DNA from: Pseudomonas khorasanensis
GTDB taxonomy: Bacteria > Pseudomonadota > Gammaproteobacteria > Pseudomonadales > Pseudomonadaceae
Reading direction: 5' to 3'
Assembly (NCBI RefSeq): GCF_014268505.2
Contig: NZ_JABWQP020000004.1
Location: forward strand, 248,001-312,000
DNA: 64,000 nt
The notes under the pieces are model-generated. The model had not been told where the DNA came from. It did no database searches and saw only the letters and a list, made by a program, of their open reading frames with translations. The stretch's first letter is position 1, and each line of letters starts with the position of its first letter. This document shows positions 7,770 through 16,041 of this stretch, in pieces. A program made the translations under genes and the position numbers.

Positions 7770-8648
7770 ATGTCGACACGTTATCCGCTGGTGCTGGTGC
7801 CGGGCATGCTTGGGTTTGTCCGGTTGCTGCTGTATCCGTATTGGTTCGGCGTAATCAAGGCGCTGCGCCGCAGTGGTGCGACGGTGATCGCGGTGCAGGT
7901 CTCGCCGCTCAATTCCACCGAGGTACGCGGCGAGCAGTTGTTGGCGCGGATCGATGAGATCCTGCGTGAGACGGGCGCGACAAGGGTCAATGTGCTCGGC
8001 CACAGCCAGGGAGCGCTGACGGCGCGTTATGCGGCGGCGAAGCGCCCGGATCTTATCGCCTCGGTGACGTCGGTGGCCGGCCCCAATCACGGTTCCGAGC
8101 TTGCCGATCATCTTGAAAAGCATTATCCCGCCGCCAGTGCCAAGGGGCGCCTGCTTGAAGCACTGCTGCGTTTGGTGGGTTGGCTGATGGCGCTAATGGA
8201 CACCGGTTATCACGGCCCGAAACTGCCGGTGGATATCCACGCCTCCCATCAATCGCTGACCACGGCGGGTGTGGCGCTGTTCAACCAGCGTTATCCACAG
8301 GGCCTGCCCGACACCTGGGGCGGGCAGGGGCCGGAAGAGGTCAACGGCGTGCGCTATTACTCGTGGTCGGGGACGCTGCAGCCGGGCAAGACTGATCGTG
8401 GAGGCAATCTGTTTGACGGGACGAATCGCAGTTGTCGGTTGTTCGCGAGAACCTTCGTTCGCGAGCGCGGGCAGTGCGACGGTATGGTCGGCCGTTACAG
8501 CTCGCATTTGGGGACAGTGATTGGCGATGACTATCCGCTCGATCATTTCGACATCGTCAACCAGTCGCTGGGGCTGGTCGGCAAGGGAGCTGATCCGGTG
8601 CGGTTGTTTGTCGAGCATGCGGCGCGGCTGGCGGCGGCCGGGCTTTGA
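7770..8648 (+). CDS. Triacylglycerol lipase, family I.1 (Proteus-type, no signal peptide)
   Basis: This 292-residue alpha/beta hydrolase hydrolyses ester bonds of acylglycerols. The oxyanion loop is in YPLVLVPGMLGF, the nucleophile Ser in GHSQGALTARYAAA (residue about 76), the Asp in CDGMVGRYSS and the His in DDYPLDHFDIVNQ. It closely resembles Proteus mirabilis lipase, which starts MSTKYPIVLV and lacks a signal peptide. No Sec signal is visible here either, and no Lif foldase gene is adjacent. Two cysteines (NRSCRLF and GQCDGM) may correspond to the pair bridged in Pseudomonas lipases. The ATG at 7770 follows AAGGA by about eight bases. Confidence 0.9.
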   Translation: MSTRYPLVLVPGMLGFVRLLLYPYWFGVIKALRRSGATVIAVQVSPLNSTEVRGEQLLARIDEILRETGATRVNVLGHSQGALTARYAAAKRPDLIASVTSVAGPNHGSELADHLEKHYPAASAKGRLLEALLRLVGWLMALMDTGYHGPKLPVDIHASHQSLTTAGVALFNQRYPQGLPDTWGGQGPEEVNGVRYYSWSGTLQPGKTDRGGNLFDGTNRSCRLFARTFVRERGQCDGMVGRYSSHLGTVIGDDYPLDHFDIVNQSLGLVGKGADPVRLFVEHAARLAAAGL

Positions 8649-8655
8649 TCTGCTT

Positions 8656-8758
8656 TTGTGGCGAGGGAGCTTGCTCCCGCTGGACTGCGCAGCAGGCCCT
8701 GGCTTTCGAAAAAAGGGGGCGCTTCGCGTCCCAGCGGGAGCAAGCTCCCTCGCCACAA
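8656..8758. repeat. REPIN-like inverted repeat (GTGGCGAGGGAGC class)
   Basis: TTGTGGCGAGGGAGCTTGCT and its complement enclose about 55 bases. It is a different REP class from the GTGGGAGCGAGC elements and lies between the convergent lipase and EamA genes. Confidence 0.88.
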
Positions 8759-8765
8759 GGATGAG

Positions 8766-9653
8766 TCAGACGATACTGATTTTGCGGCCCAACACCGTGG
8801 TCCAGCGCTCAGACAAAACCACCCCGCCCAAGGTCAGCAAACCACCGATCAGGTGATACATCGCCAGTTGTTCTTTAAGCACCACCGCCGCAATCAATGC
8901 CGTAATCAACGGCAGCAAATTGAAGAACAACGTCGTGCGGCTCGGCCCCAGCCGCTGCACAGCCTTCATCCATGCCAGCGGCGCGACCATCGAGGCGAGC
9001 AGGCACGCGTAAAGCACCAACGGAATGTTCTGCAGGTTCAGACCGGTTTTCGGCGAAACAGCGTACAGCGGAAACAACACCACAATCGCCACCAGCACCT
9101 GCAAATACAACAACACCAGCGGCGGCAGACGCAGTTGCCACTTTTTCAGCAGGGTGCTGTAAACCGCATAGGCCAGCGTCGCGATCAGCATCATCGCGTC
9201 ACCCAGGTTGACCCCGTGTTGCAGCAGCGCACCGAGGCTGCCGGACGACACCACCACCAGCACACCGGTGAACGACAACACGGCGCCGACCAGCGCGCCG
9301 GCAGTCAGGCGCTGGCCGAGGCTGATGATCGCCATGGCCAGCGACATCAATGGCATCAGCGACAGAATGATGCCCATGTTGGTTGCTGTGGTAAGCGTCG
9401 CGGCGAAGTAGGCGAGGCTTTGATACACCGCCATGCCAAGGACGCCGAGAATGAATATCCGCCCCAGGTTCGGACGTATCTGCGGCCAGTGCGCGATGAC
9501 TTTACTGAGCATGAATGGCGTGAACAGCAGACCTGCCAGCAACCAACGGTAGAAACCGATCTCGGCCGGAAAAATCGCACCGACCGCCAGTTTGTTGATC
9601 ACGGTGTTGCCGGCCCAGATGAAAATCGCCAGCAGAGGAAACGCGTATTGCAT
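8766..9653 (-). CDS. EamA (DMT superfamily) inner-membrane permease
   Basis: The 295-residue protein has ten predicted transmembrane helices arranged as two EamA repeats. The first begins FPLLAIFIWAGNTVINKLAV; the second covers NLGDAMMLIATLAYAVYSTL through LKEQLAMYHLIGGLLTLGGV. Members export amino acids or other metabolites, but substrates cannot be predicted from sequence. It is a single gene, and the ATG at 9653 matches family N-termini. Confidence 0.88.
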   Translation of the reverse strand: MQYAFPLLAIFIWAGNTVINKLAVGAIFPAEIGFYRWLLAGLLFTPFMLSKVIAHWPQIRPNLGRIFILGVLGMAVYQSLAYFAATLTTATNMGIILSLMPLMSLAMAIISLGQRLTAGALVGAVLSFTGVLVVVSSGSLGALLQHGVNLGDAMMLIATLAYAVYSTLLKKWQLRLPPLVLLYLQVLVAIVVLFPLYAVSPKTGLNLQNIPLVLYACLLASMVAPLAWMKAVQRLGPSRTTLFFNLLPLITALIAAVVLKEQLAMYHLIGGLLTLGGVVLSERWTTVLGRKISIV

Positions 9654-9701
9654 GAGTTAAAACCAGTACGTAGATGAAGCGTGATTATCCCTTGTTCACG
9701 C

Positions 9702-9776
9702 TCCGCGCAGGAAATCGACTTCGATCTCGGCTACAGCAGCGGCTCGGCGTTCACCTGGAGGGCAGGAAGGTGTAAC
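9702..9776 (+). pseudogene. Possible short remnant of an AraC-type DNA-binding domain
   Basis: In one plus frame the sequence reads EIDFDLGYSSGSAFTW. This resembles the second helix-turn-helix of AraC regulators (IALDLGYSSxSAFTRAFRRW) and then diverges and stops. No other part of an AraC gene is visible, so this would be a decayed fragment. The match is about 15 residues long and could be chance. Confidence 0.35.
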
Positions 9777-9838
9777 AGGATTTGGCTACACTGCGACAGA
9801 GGCCGCATCCATCGGTGCGGCAACAAGGAGAAAACGCC

Positions 9839-10144
9839 ATGAAGATGCTGCGTGTGCCGTTGTTGATGATGGGCCTGCTTTTGTGTTCCCAGGGTTTCGC
9901 CGCCACGGCGCAACAGAACAAGATGACCACCTGCAATGCCGATGCGACCGCCAAGAGCCTGAAGGGCGACGAGCGCAAAGCCTTTATGAGTACGTGCCTG
10001 AAAGCGACACCGGCGGCCAATGACGGCAAAGTCCTGACACCGCAGCAGCAGAAAATGACCACCTGCAACGCCGATGCGAAAACCCAGGCGCTGACCGGGG
10101 ACGCGCGCAAGGCGTTCATGAGCGAGTGCCTGAAGAAGAAATAA
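9839..10144 (+). CDS. PsiF repeat-containing small periplasmic protein
   Basis: The 101-residue product has a signal peptide (MKMLRVPLLMMGLLLCSQGF, cleaved near AA-TA) and two PsiF repeats. Each repeat has KMTTCNADA, a basic linker and RKAFMS(T/E)CLK, so each carries two cysteines. PsiF is phosphate-starvation-inducible in E. coli, but its biochemical role is unknown. The ATG at 9839 has AAGGAG about nine bases upstream; an earlier in-frame start at 9782 would place the signal peptide inside the protein. Confidence 0.9.
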   Translation: MKMLRVPLLMMGLLLCSQGFAATAQQNKMTTCNADATAKSLKGDERKAFMSTCLKATPAANDGKVLTPQQQKMTTCNADAKTQALTGDARKAFMSECLKKK

Positions 10145-10178
10145 TCGTCCAAAATCTTGTTGTGAGCGTGCCGGCCTC

Positions 10179-10241
10179 TTCGCGAGCAGGCTCGCTCCCA
10201 CATTGGAATGCGTCTCCCCTGTGGGAGCGAGCCTGCTCGCG
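10179..10241. repeat. REPIN (GTGGGAGCGAGC class)
   Basis: TTCGCGAGCAGGCTCGCTCC is followed after a short loop by GTGGGAGCGAGCCTGCTCGC. It lies between psiF and the AI-2E permease gene. Confidence 0.9.
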
Positions 10242-10349
10242 GTAGCGCCCGTGGGCGCACCGTCAATCTCAAGCCCCGCATATCCCTAGTGCTAACCCCG
10301 GATCGCTGGCAGACTGCCCATCCTTTTACGCCGTTCGTTTTGAGGCTGT

Positions 10350-11363
10350 ATGCCAACGTTTTCTGAGCGTCATGTTGTGTTCTGGGTCAGTTGCATCATC
10401 ATCTTCGGCGGTTTGCTGCTGGTGCTGCCGCTGCGCTTGTTGCCGAGCCTGCTGGCCGGGTTGCTGGTGTTCGAGCTGGTCAACATGCTGACCCCGCAAC
10501 TGCAGCGGCTGATCGAAGGTCGGCGCGCCCGCTGGCTGGCGGTGGCATTGCTCGGCACGCTGGTGGTGAGCGTGCTGGCGTTAATATTTGCCGGGGCCAT
10601 CAGTTTCCTGTTGCATGAAGCGGAAAACCCTGGCGCCTCGCTCGATAAATTCATGGGGGTGGTCGACCGCGCGCGCGGGCAATTGCCGCCGTTCATCGAT
10701 GCCTATCTGCCCGCCAGCGCCGCCGAATTTCGGGTAGCCATCGGTCAGTGGATGAGCAAGCACTTGTCCGACCTGCAACTGGTCGGCAAGGATGCCGCGC
10801 ACATGTTCGTCACCTTGCTGATCGGCATGGTGCTCGGCGCGATCATCGCCCTGCAGCGCATCCCCGACGTCACCAAGCGCAAGCCACTGGCTGCCGCCCT
10901 GTTCGATCGCCTGCACCTGCTGGTGCAGGCGTTTCGCAATATCGTCTTCGCGCAAATCAAGATTTCCCTGCTCAACACCCTCTTCACCGGGATTTTCCTG
11001 GCGGTGATCCTGCCGATGTTTGGCATCAAGCTGCCGCTGACCAAAACCCTGATCGTGCTGACCTTCCTGCTCGGCCTGCTGCCGGTGATTGGCAACCTGA
11101 TGTCGAATACACTGATCACCATCGTCGGCTTGTCGCTGTCGATCTGGGTGGCGATCGCTGCACTGGGCTACCTGATCGTTATCCACAAGCTCGAGTATTT
11201 CCTCAACGCGCGGATTGTCGGCGGGCAGATCAGTGCCAAGTCCTGGGAGTTGCTGCTGGCGATGCTGGTGTTCGAAGCCGCGTTCGGCCTGCCGGGGGTG
11301 GTGGCGGGGCCGATTTATTACGCGTACCTGAAGAGCGAATTGAAGCTGGGCGGGATGGTGTAG
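10350..11363 (+). CDS. AI-2E/PerM family membrane protein
   Basis: The 337-residue polytopic membrane protein has N-terminal helices ([35 protein letters not shown]), a soluble loop at about 90-150, and C-terminal helices including [20 protein letters not shown] and [20 protein letters not shown], both typical of AI-2E transporters. Some family members export autoinducer-2, and others act as Na+/H+ antiporters or in division. The name does not prove AI-2 export in Pseudomonas, which lacks a standard LuxS system. Single gene between repeat elements. Confidence 0.87.
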   Translation: MPTFSERHVVFWVSCIIIFGGLLLVLPLRLLPSLLAGLLVFELVNMLTPQLQRLIEGRRARWLAVALLGTLVVSVLALIFAGAISFLLHEAENPGASLDKFMGVVDRARGQLPPFIDAYLPASAAEFRVAIGQWMSKHLSDLQLVGKDAAHMFVTLLIGMVLGAIIALQRIPDVTKRKPLAAALFDRLHLLVQAFRNIVFAQIKISLLNTLFTGIFLAVILPMFGIKLPLTKTLIVLTFLLGLLPVIGNLMSNTLITIVGLSLSIWVAIAALGYLIVIHKLEYFLNARIVGGQISAKSWELLLAMLVFEAAFGLPGVVAGPIYYAYLKSELKLGGMV

Positions 11364-11367
11364 TCCC

Positions 11368-11480
11368 GATCGTTCCCACGCTCTGCGTGGGAATGCATTC
11401 CGTGACGCTCCGCGTCACAGCCTCGACAGGGGACGCGGAGCGTCCATGGCGGCATTCCCACGCGGAGCGTGGGAACGATC
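11368..11480. repeat. Long inverted repeat (GATCGTTCCCACGC class)
   Basis: GATCGTTCCCACGCTCTGCG begins the element and its complement ends it. Nested GACGCTCCGCGTC palindromes lie inside. A second copy of the family is at 21323-21431. Confidence 0.9.
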
Positions 11481-11496
11481 ATCGAAAGCAGCTTCG

Positions 11497-11560
11497 AGCT
11501 GCAAGTAAAAAGCAGAAGCGAGAGCTGCAGTGGCTCTTGCTTTTGCTCTAGCTTGCAGCT
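11497..11560. repeat. Long imperfect hairpin next to the Hsp70-like gene
   Basis: AGCTGCAAG pairs with CTTGCAGCT at the ends, and the inner arms AGCAGAAGCGAGAGC and GCTCTTGCTTTTGCT pair with a few wobbles. It lies just beyond the stop of the minus-strand gene and could end its transcript. No U-run follows, so it is annotated as a repeat. Confidence 0.6.
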
Positions 11561-11564
11561 GCCC

Positions 11565-12833
11565 CTAAACGCCATAGCGTTTCATGGCCTCAATCGCCAG
11601 GCCGCTACCAATACTGCCGAAGATGTTCCCTTCAACATGCCGTGCATTCGGCAGCATCGCCGAAACGCTGTTGCGCAGCGCCGGGATGCCGCTCGAACCG
11701 CCGGTGAAGAACACCGTGTCGACTTGATCGACTGCAACACCGGCGTCGTTCAGCAACTGCGTGACACTGCCGCGCACCCGCGTCAGCAGCGCATCGATCG
11801 CTGATTCGAACAATACGCGCGTGAGCTCGACGCTCAGCCCGGCCTCGATGCGGTCCAGCGGCACGTGGCGGCTGTCGGTGTGGGTCAGGTGGATCTTGGT
11901 TTCTTCGACTTCCATCGCCAGCCAGTGCCCGGCGCGCTGTTCGATCAGCTTGAACAGGCGATCGATGCCGCCGGTGTCTTCGATGTCGTAGCGCATGCTG
12001 CCCAGCGCCAGCGTGGTTTTCTGCGAGTACACCGAGTTGATCGTGTGCCAGGTCGCCAGGTTCATGTGGTGACTGGTCGGCATGTACGCGCCGCTTTTCA
12101 TTCGGCTGCCGTAGCCGAACAGCGGCATCACGCCTTGCAGGCTCAACTGTTTATCGAAATCGGTCCCGCCGATGTGCACGCCGCCGGTGGCGAGGATGTC
12201 GTCATGGCGGTTATCCACAGCGCGACGCTCGGGCGACAGGCGTACCAGGGAAAAGTCCGATGTACCGCCGCCGATGTCGACGATCAGCACCAGCTCTTCT
12301 TTTTCGATGGTCGACTCGTAGTCGAACGCCGCTGCAATCGGCTCGTACTGGAAAGACACTTCCTTGAAGCCGATTTTGCGTGCTACCTCGACCAACGTGT
12401 CTTCGGCCTCCTGGTCCGCCAGCGGATCGTCATCGACAAAAAAAACCGGACGGCCCAACACGACTTCTTCGAATTCCCGACCGGCGGTGGCTTCGGCGCG
12501 GCTCTTGAGCTGGCCGATGAACAGCCCGAGCAAGTCCTTGAACGGCATCGCCGTACCGAGAACGCTGGTGTCGTGCTTGATCAGCTTGGAACCGAGCAGG
12601 CTCTTGAGCGAACGCATCAGGCGGCCTTCGTAGCCTTCGAGGTACTCGTGCAGCGCGAGGCGGCCGTACACCGGGCGGCGCTCCTCGATGTTGAAGAAGA
12701 CCACCGACGGCAGGGTGATCTTGTCGTCTTCCAGCGCGATCATGGTATCCATGCCGGGGCGCAGCCAGCCGACGGTGGAGTTGGACGTGCCGAAGTCGAT
12801 GCCGCAGGCACGGGCTGGAGAGGCGTCTTTCAT
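11565..12833 (-). CDS. Hsp70-family protein, YegD-like
   Basis: This 422-residue actin-fold ATPase contains the DnaK phosphate-1 motif GIDFGTSNSTVGW, the phosphate-2 motif VDIGGGTSDFSLV and the adenosine motif VFFTGGSSGIPALR. It ends soon after the nucleotide-binding domain and lacks the substrate-binding domain of DnaK, as in E. coli YegD. It is divergent from cbpA, the gene for a J-domain co-chaperone, with a 290-bp shared control region. Working together is plausible but unproven. Confidence 0.88.
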   Translation of the reverse strand: MKDASPARACGIDFGTSNSTVGWLRPGMDTMIALEDDKITLPSVVFFNIEERRPVYGRLALHEYLEGYEGRLMRSLKSLLGSKLIKHDTSVLGTAMPFKDLLGLFIGQLKSRAEATAGREFEEVVLGRPVFFVDDDPLADQEAEDTLVEVARKIGFKEVSFQYEPIAAAFDYESTIEKEELVLIVDIGGGTSDFSLVRLSPERRAVDNRHDDILATGGVHIGGTDFDKQLSLQGVMPLFGYGSRMKSGAYMPTSHHMNLATWHTINSVYSQKTTLALGSMRYDIEDTGGIDRLFKLIEQRAGHWLAMEVEETKIHLTHTDSRHVPLDRIEAGLSVELTRVLFESAIDALLTRVRGSVTQLLNDAGVAVDQVDTVFFTGGSSGIPALRNSVSAMLPNARHVEGNIFGSIGSGLAIEAMKRYGV

Positions 12834-13123
12834 GTCTTTCGGTTCCGGTCAAAAAACGGCCGCGCAGTGTATGTCAGCGCGCGGCAGATTCGAAGGCCGG
12901 TCATCTGCTATTTCACGGCGGACTGGCTTGAAAGTGGCGACTTTGCCCCAAACTTGCTGGCATGGGCCGGCAGACACACCGGCGGTTGCAAGAACCGCCG
13001 TCCACTGCCGATAAACTTCTGCGGCGCCACCCGGTCACAACCTTGAGATCGGTCAACCCGGCACGCGCGAATTGGCGCACGCTGGCATCGGCGCGAAATC
13101 GATAACGGATGGTGATTCCTTCA

Positions 13124-14068
13124 ATGGACTTCAAAGACTATTACAAGATACTCGGCGTGGAGCCGACAGCAGACGACAAGGCGATCAAGGCGGCCTATCG
13201 CAAGCTGGCGCGCAAATACCACCCCGATGTCAGCAAGGAAAAAGACGCCGAGGCCAAATTCAAGGACGCCTCGGAAGCTTATGAAGCGCTGAAAAGCGCC
13301 GACAAGCGCGCCGAATACGACGAGCTGCGCCGTTACGGCCAGCACGGCCAGCCGTTCCAGGGGCCACCGGGCTGGCAGAGCCGTGGCGGCTTTGGTGGCG
13401 GCGGTGGCGACACAGGCGACTTCTCGGACTTTTTCAGTTCGATCTTCGGTAATCGCGGCCCCGGTTTCGGTGGCGCTGACGGCCGGCAATCACGCGGGCG
13501 AAGAGGGCAAGACGTGGAAATGGAACTGCCGGTCTTCCTTGAAGAAACGCTGTCGAACGAATCGAAAAAAGTCACCTTTCAGGTGCCGCAATACAACGCT
13601 CACGGCCAGCACGTCAGCAATACCAGCAAAAGCCTGAACGTGAAGATCCCGGCGGGCGTGGCCGATGGCGAGCGCATTCGTCTCAAAGGCCAGGGCGCAC
13701 CGGGCGTCGGTGGCGGAGCGAATGGCGATCTGTACCTGACCATTCGTTTTGCGCCGCACCCCAAATTCGATGTTGAAGGCGAAAACCTGATCATCACTTT
13801 GCCGCTGGCCCCTTGGGAGTTGGCGCTGGGCACCGAAGTGGCCGTGCCGACCCTCACCGGCAAGATCAACCTGAAGGTTCCGGCCGGCAGCCAGAACGGC
13901 CAGCGCATGCGCGCCAAGGGGCACGGTTTGCTGAACAAGGCCGGCGAGCGCGGTTATCTGTTCGTGCAGCTCAAAGCCGTGATGCCTAAAGCGTCGGACG
14001 ATGAGGTCAAGGCGCTGTGGCAGGAACTGGCGAAGAAAGCCGCCTTCAACCCGCGAGAGAACTTCTGA
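13124..14068 (+). CDS. cbpA: Curved-DNA-binding J-domain protein CbpA
   Basis: CbpA is a DnaK co-chaperone and nucleoid protein. The 314-residue product has an N-terminal J-domain (residues 3-70) with the HPD motif in [14 protein letters not shown], a Gly/Phe-rich linker ([20 protein letters not shown]) and two C-terminal beta domains. It lacks the zinc-finger domain of DnaJ, which separates CbpA from DnaJ. The ATG at 13124 ([11 protein letters not shown]) is the family start; an earlier in-frame start adds only MVIPS. cbpM follows 23 bp downstream. Confidence 0.95.
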   Translation: MDFKDYYKILGVEPTADDKAIKAAYRKLARKYHPDVSKEKDAEAKFKDASEAYEALKSADKRAEYDELRRYGQHGQPFQGPPGWQSRGGFGGGGGDTGDFSDFFSSIFGNRGPGFGGADGRQSRGRRGQDVEMELPVFLEETLSNESKKVTFQVPQYNAHGQHVSNTSKSLNVKIPAGVADGERIRLKGQGAPGVGGGANGDLYLTIRFAPHPKFDVEGENLIITLPLAPWELALGTEVAVPTLTGKINLKVPAGSQNGQRMRAKGHGLLNKAGERGYLFVQLKAVMPKASDDEVKALWQELAKKAAFNPRENF

Positions 14069-14091
14069 ACCTGACCACGGAGTAGCCCGTC

Positions 14092-14397
14092 ATGAGCAGC
14101 CCCCTGAGCGTTCAACTGGACCTGGCAGAATTCTGTGAGGCGGCCGATTTATCGGACGTCTACGTGATCGAAATCGTCGAGCACGGCATCCTCGAACCTC
14201 AGGGCGAGCAGCCCCGTGACTGGCGTTTCACCGATTACGAACTGACCCTGGCCAGACGCGCCGCCAAGCTGCGGCGCGATCTGGAGCTGGAGTGGGAGGG
14301 CGTGGCGCTGGCGCTGGATTTGCTGGAGGAGGTCCGCGAGCTGCGCGCCGAAAACCGTATGTTGCGCCAGCGGTTGGGGCGGTTGGTGGTTGAGTAG
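14092..14397 (+). CDS. cbpM: Chaperone modulator CbpM
   Basis: CbpM binds the J-domain of CbpA and inhibits both its co-chaperone and DNA-binding activities. The 101-residue product has the MerR-like fold signatures seen in the family: LAEFCEAADLSDVYVIEIVE, then GILEP and WRFTDYELTLARRAAKLRRD, and a C-terminal coiled coil (LLEEVRELRAENRMLRQRLG). It sits directly behind cbpA, as in E. coli. Confidence 0.93.
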   Translation: MSSPLSVQLDLAEFCEAADLSDVYVIEIVEHGILEPQGEQPRDWRFTDYELTLARRAAKLRRDLELEWEGVALALDLLEEVRELRAENRMLRQRLGRLVVE

Positions 14398-14586
14398 GCT
14401 GTCTGAGCGGGACAGTTCATTAGCCGTTTCGCTCACACAGGGTTTGTGTTTGCAGCTGTTTCCACCAGTGTTAAGCACGAGCACAGTCTGATAGTTTTCC
14501 GGGCCACAGGTCGGCAATGGATGCCGGCTGTCAAAGCGTCAGCCACGTCGGCCGGCGCTTTGCAAACTTAGCAAGGAAGCCTTTTC

Positions 14587-15981
14587 ATGCCAGTCAGACC
14601 GCCGCCCAAGCCCGGCACAGTCGATGTACGTCCCCCCTCTCGCACGCCAGTTGATTCAACTCCGCAGGGTGCCGAAACGCTGCGTCTCACGCCCGATTCG
14701 GTCATTACCGAAACCGCGGCACAGGCGAGACAATCCGGCAGTGGCGTGGTGGCAAGCGAAGGAGCCGCCGCTACACGCAACGTACAGGTTCATCAATCGC
14801 CCTCCATCTCAACTCGGATATCGACGGCTGAAGCGACATCGCTGCAGCGCTACCTGATTCCGTCGACGGTCGCGTTACCAGGCGCCGATGCTCAGGGATT
14901 TCGCGCATTCAAGGGACGTCATTACGTCGACCTGCAGGATGGCGGCACCGTGCTGATCGGTGTCGATGCCGAAACGGGTCTGCACCGGACCAGACTGGCC
15001 AGCGAGGCGCGAGCGTCCGGCCCCGCACTAGCGTTCGATCCGCTGAACAATCACTGGTATCCGCTACAGGATTTCACCGCGTCTGCGGACGGTTCCGCAC
15101 TCATGCCACGAAAAAGCCGCAGGGTGAGCCGGCAGAGTGATGATGAATTCGGGTCAGCACTTGAAGAGCTGCTCGATGATGGCGCAGACGAGACGTTTTA
15201 TCTGGCCTCCGAATCAATGCCGATCAAACCCTACACGGCAGAAGAACTGAGCGCGATGCGTAGCGAAGCGCGCTATTCGTTCCTGGCCAATCAATTGGGC
15301 ACTTACAACCGCGCCAACAATGGCAAGTACCCACTCAGAGACACCGCTGGCAGGCCGATTCGCATCAGAAAACTGCAAACCAGAATGCGTTTCGAGAACG
15401 GCGACGTCTACACCTCCGAGCAAATCAAACCCTACATCAAGTTTGAAGGGTACGAGGATGTTGCGCGGCTGTATGAGGAAAAGCTGCAGTGGCGAGTGTT
15501 CACCGAAGCCGATGTCAAAGTCCCCGGGGAGCGGGCATTGATCGGTCAGTCCATGGTGGTAGCCAACCGGCGTATTGCCAAAGGCGAGGCGCTGGGTGTT
15601 TACGGTGGCGCCATAACGCCGACACGCTTTGTCCAGCCTCACGAGCAGACCTTCGCCATGCTGGCAGGGGTGCGTTTGCAGTATGGCCCCGGAGAGTTTA
15701 TCCCCGATCCGCTGGCGATACTGGGTGACACCATCATGTCGCGGATCAATTCCAACTTTGAATATGACGCGACGGGAAAACCAGTCCGTCAGGCGAAGGA
15801 GGGGTACAACATCGAACTCGTTCCGTTCGATGTCGAGGCGCAACAATGGATAGGCAAACACCTGGTGACCAAGGACTTTATTCTCAACGCCGTGTTCGCC
15901 ACCCGGGACATTGCTGCGGGAACCGAGCTGCGTCTGGATTACAACTACAGCGAACAGCAGGTGTCGTGGGCTTTTCCTTGA
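14587..15981 (+). CDS. Putative effector with C-terminal SET-like methyltransferase domain
   Basis: The 464-residue protein has a Pro/Ser/Thr-rich disordered N-terminus (residues 1-80; MPVRPPPKPGTVDVRPPSRT), a middle module around 88-165 (GRHYVDLQDGGTVLIGVDAE and FDPLNNHWYPL) resembling modules I associate with large Pseudomonas toxins, a charged linker and a C-terminal SET-like domain (about 317-460). SET signs are RRIAKGEALGVYGG (N-terminal SET motif), RINSNF at 386-391 in place of the usual RFxNHSC, and FATRDIAAGTELRLDYNYS ending at 455, with the Tyr of the ELxxDY motif. SET enzymes methylate lysines. There is no signal peptide. AAGGAA lies eight bases before the ATG. The SET call rests on motifs; the effector role is inference. 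Confidence 0.62.
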   Translation: MPVRPPPKPGTVDVRPPSRTPVDSTPQGAETLRLTPDSVITETAAQARQSGSGVVASEGAAATRNVQVHQSPSISTRISTAEATSLQRYLIPSTVALPGADAQGFRAFKGRHYVDLQDGGTVLIGVDAETGLHRTRLASEARASGPALAFDPLNNHWYPLQDFTASADGSALMPRKSRRVSRQSDDEFGSALEELLDDGADETFYLASESMPIKPYTAEELSAMRSEARYSFLANQLGTYNRANNGKYPLRDTAGRPIRIRKLQTRMRFENGDVYTSEQIKPYIKFEGYEDVARLYEEKLQWRVFTEADVKVPGERALIGQSMVVANRRIAKGEALGVYGGAITPTRFVQPHEQTFAMLAGVRLQYGPGEFIPDPLAILGDTIMSRINSNFEYDATGKPVRQAKEGYNIELVPFDVEAQQWIGKHLVTKDFILNAVFATRDIAAGTELRLDYNYSEQQVSWAFP

Positions 15982-15997
15982 TCAAACGATGACTGCT

Positions 15998-16029
15998 GCT
16001 GAATACGGACCCGCGCATCCGTATTCAGC
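15998..16029. terminator. Hairpin between convergent SET-domain gene and ureC
   Basis: GCTGAATACGGA pairs perfectly with TCCGTATTCAGC around an eight-base loop. There is no strong U-tract, but its place between two converging genes fits a transcript end for one or both. Confidence 0.55.
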
Positions 16030-16041
16030 CCGTGGCGGTTT

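Noticed and set aside
11865..13046. 393-codon plus-strand frame
   Set aside because: It overlaps the Hsp70-like gene on the opposite strand and shows no domain, signal peptide or ribosome site.
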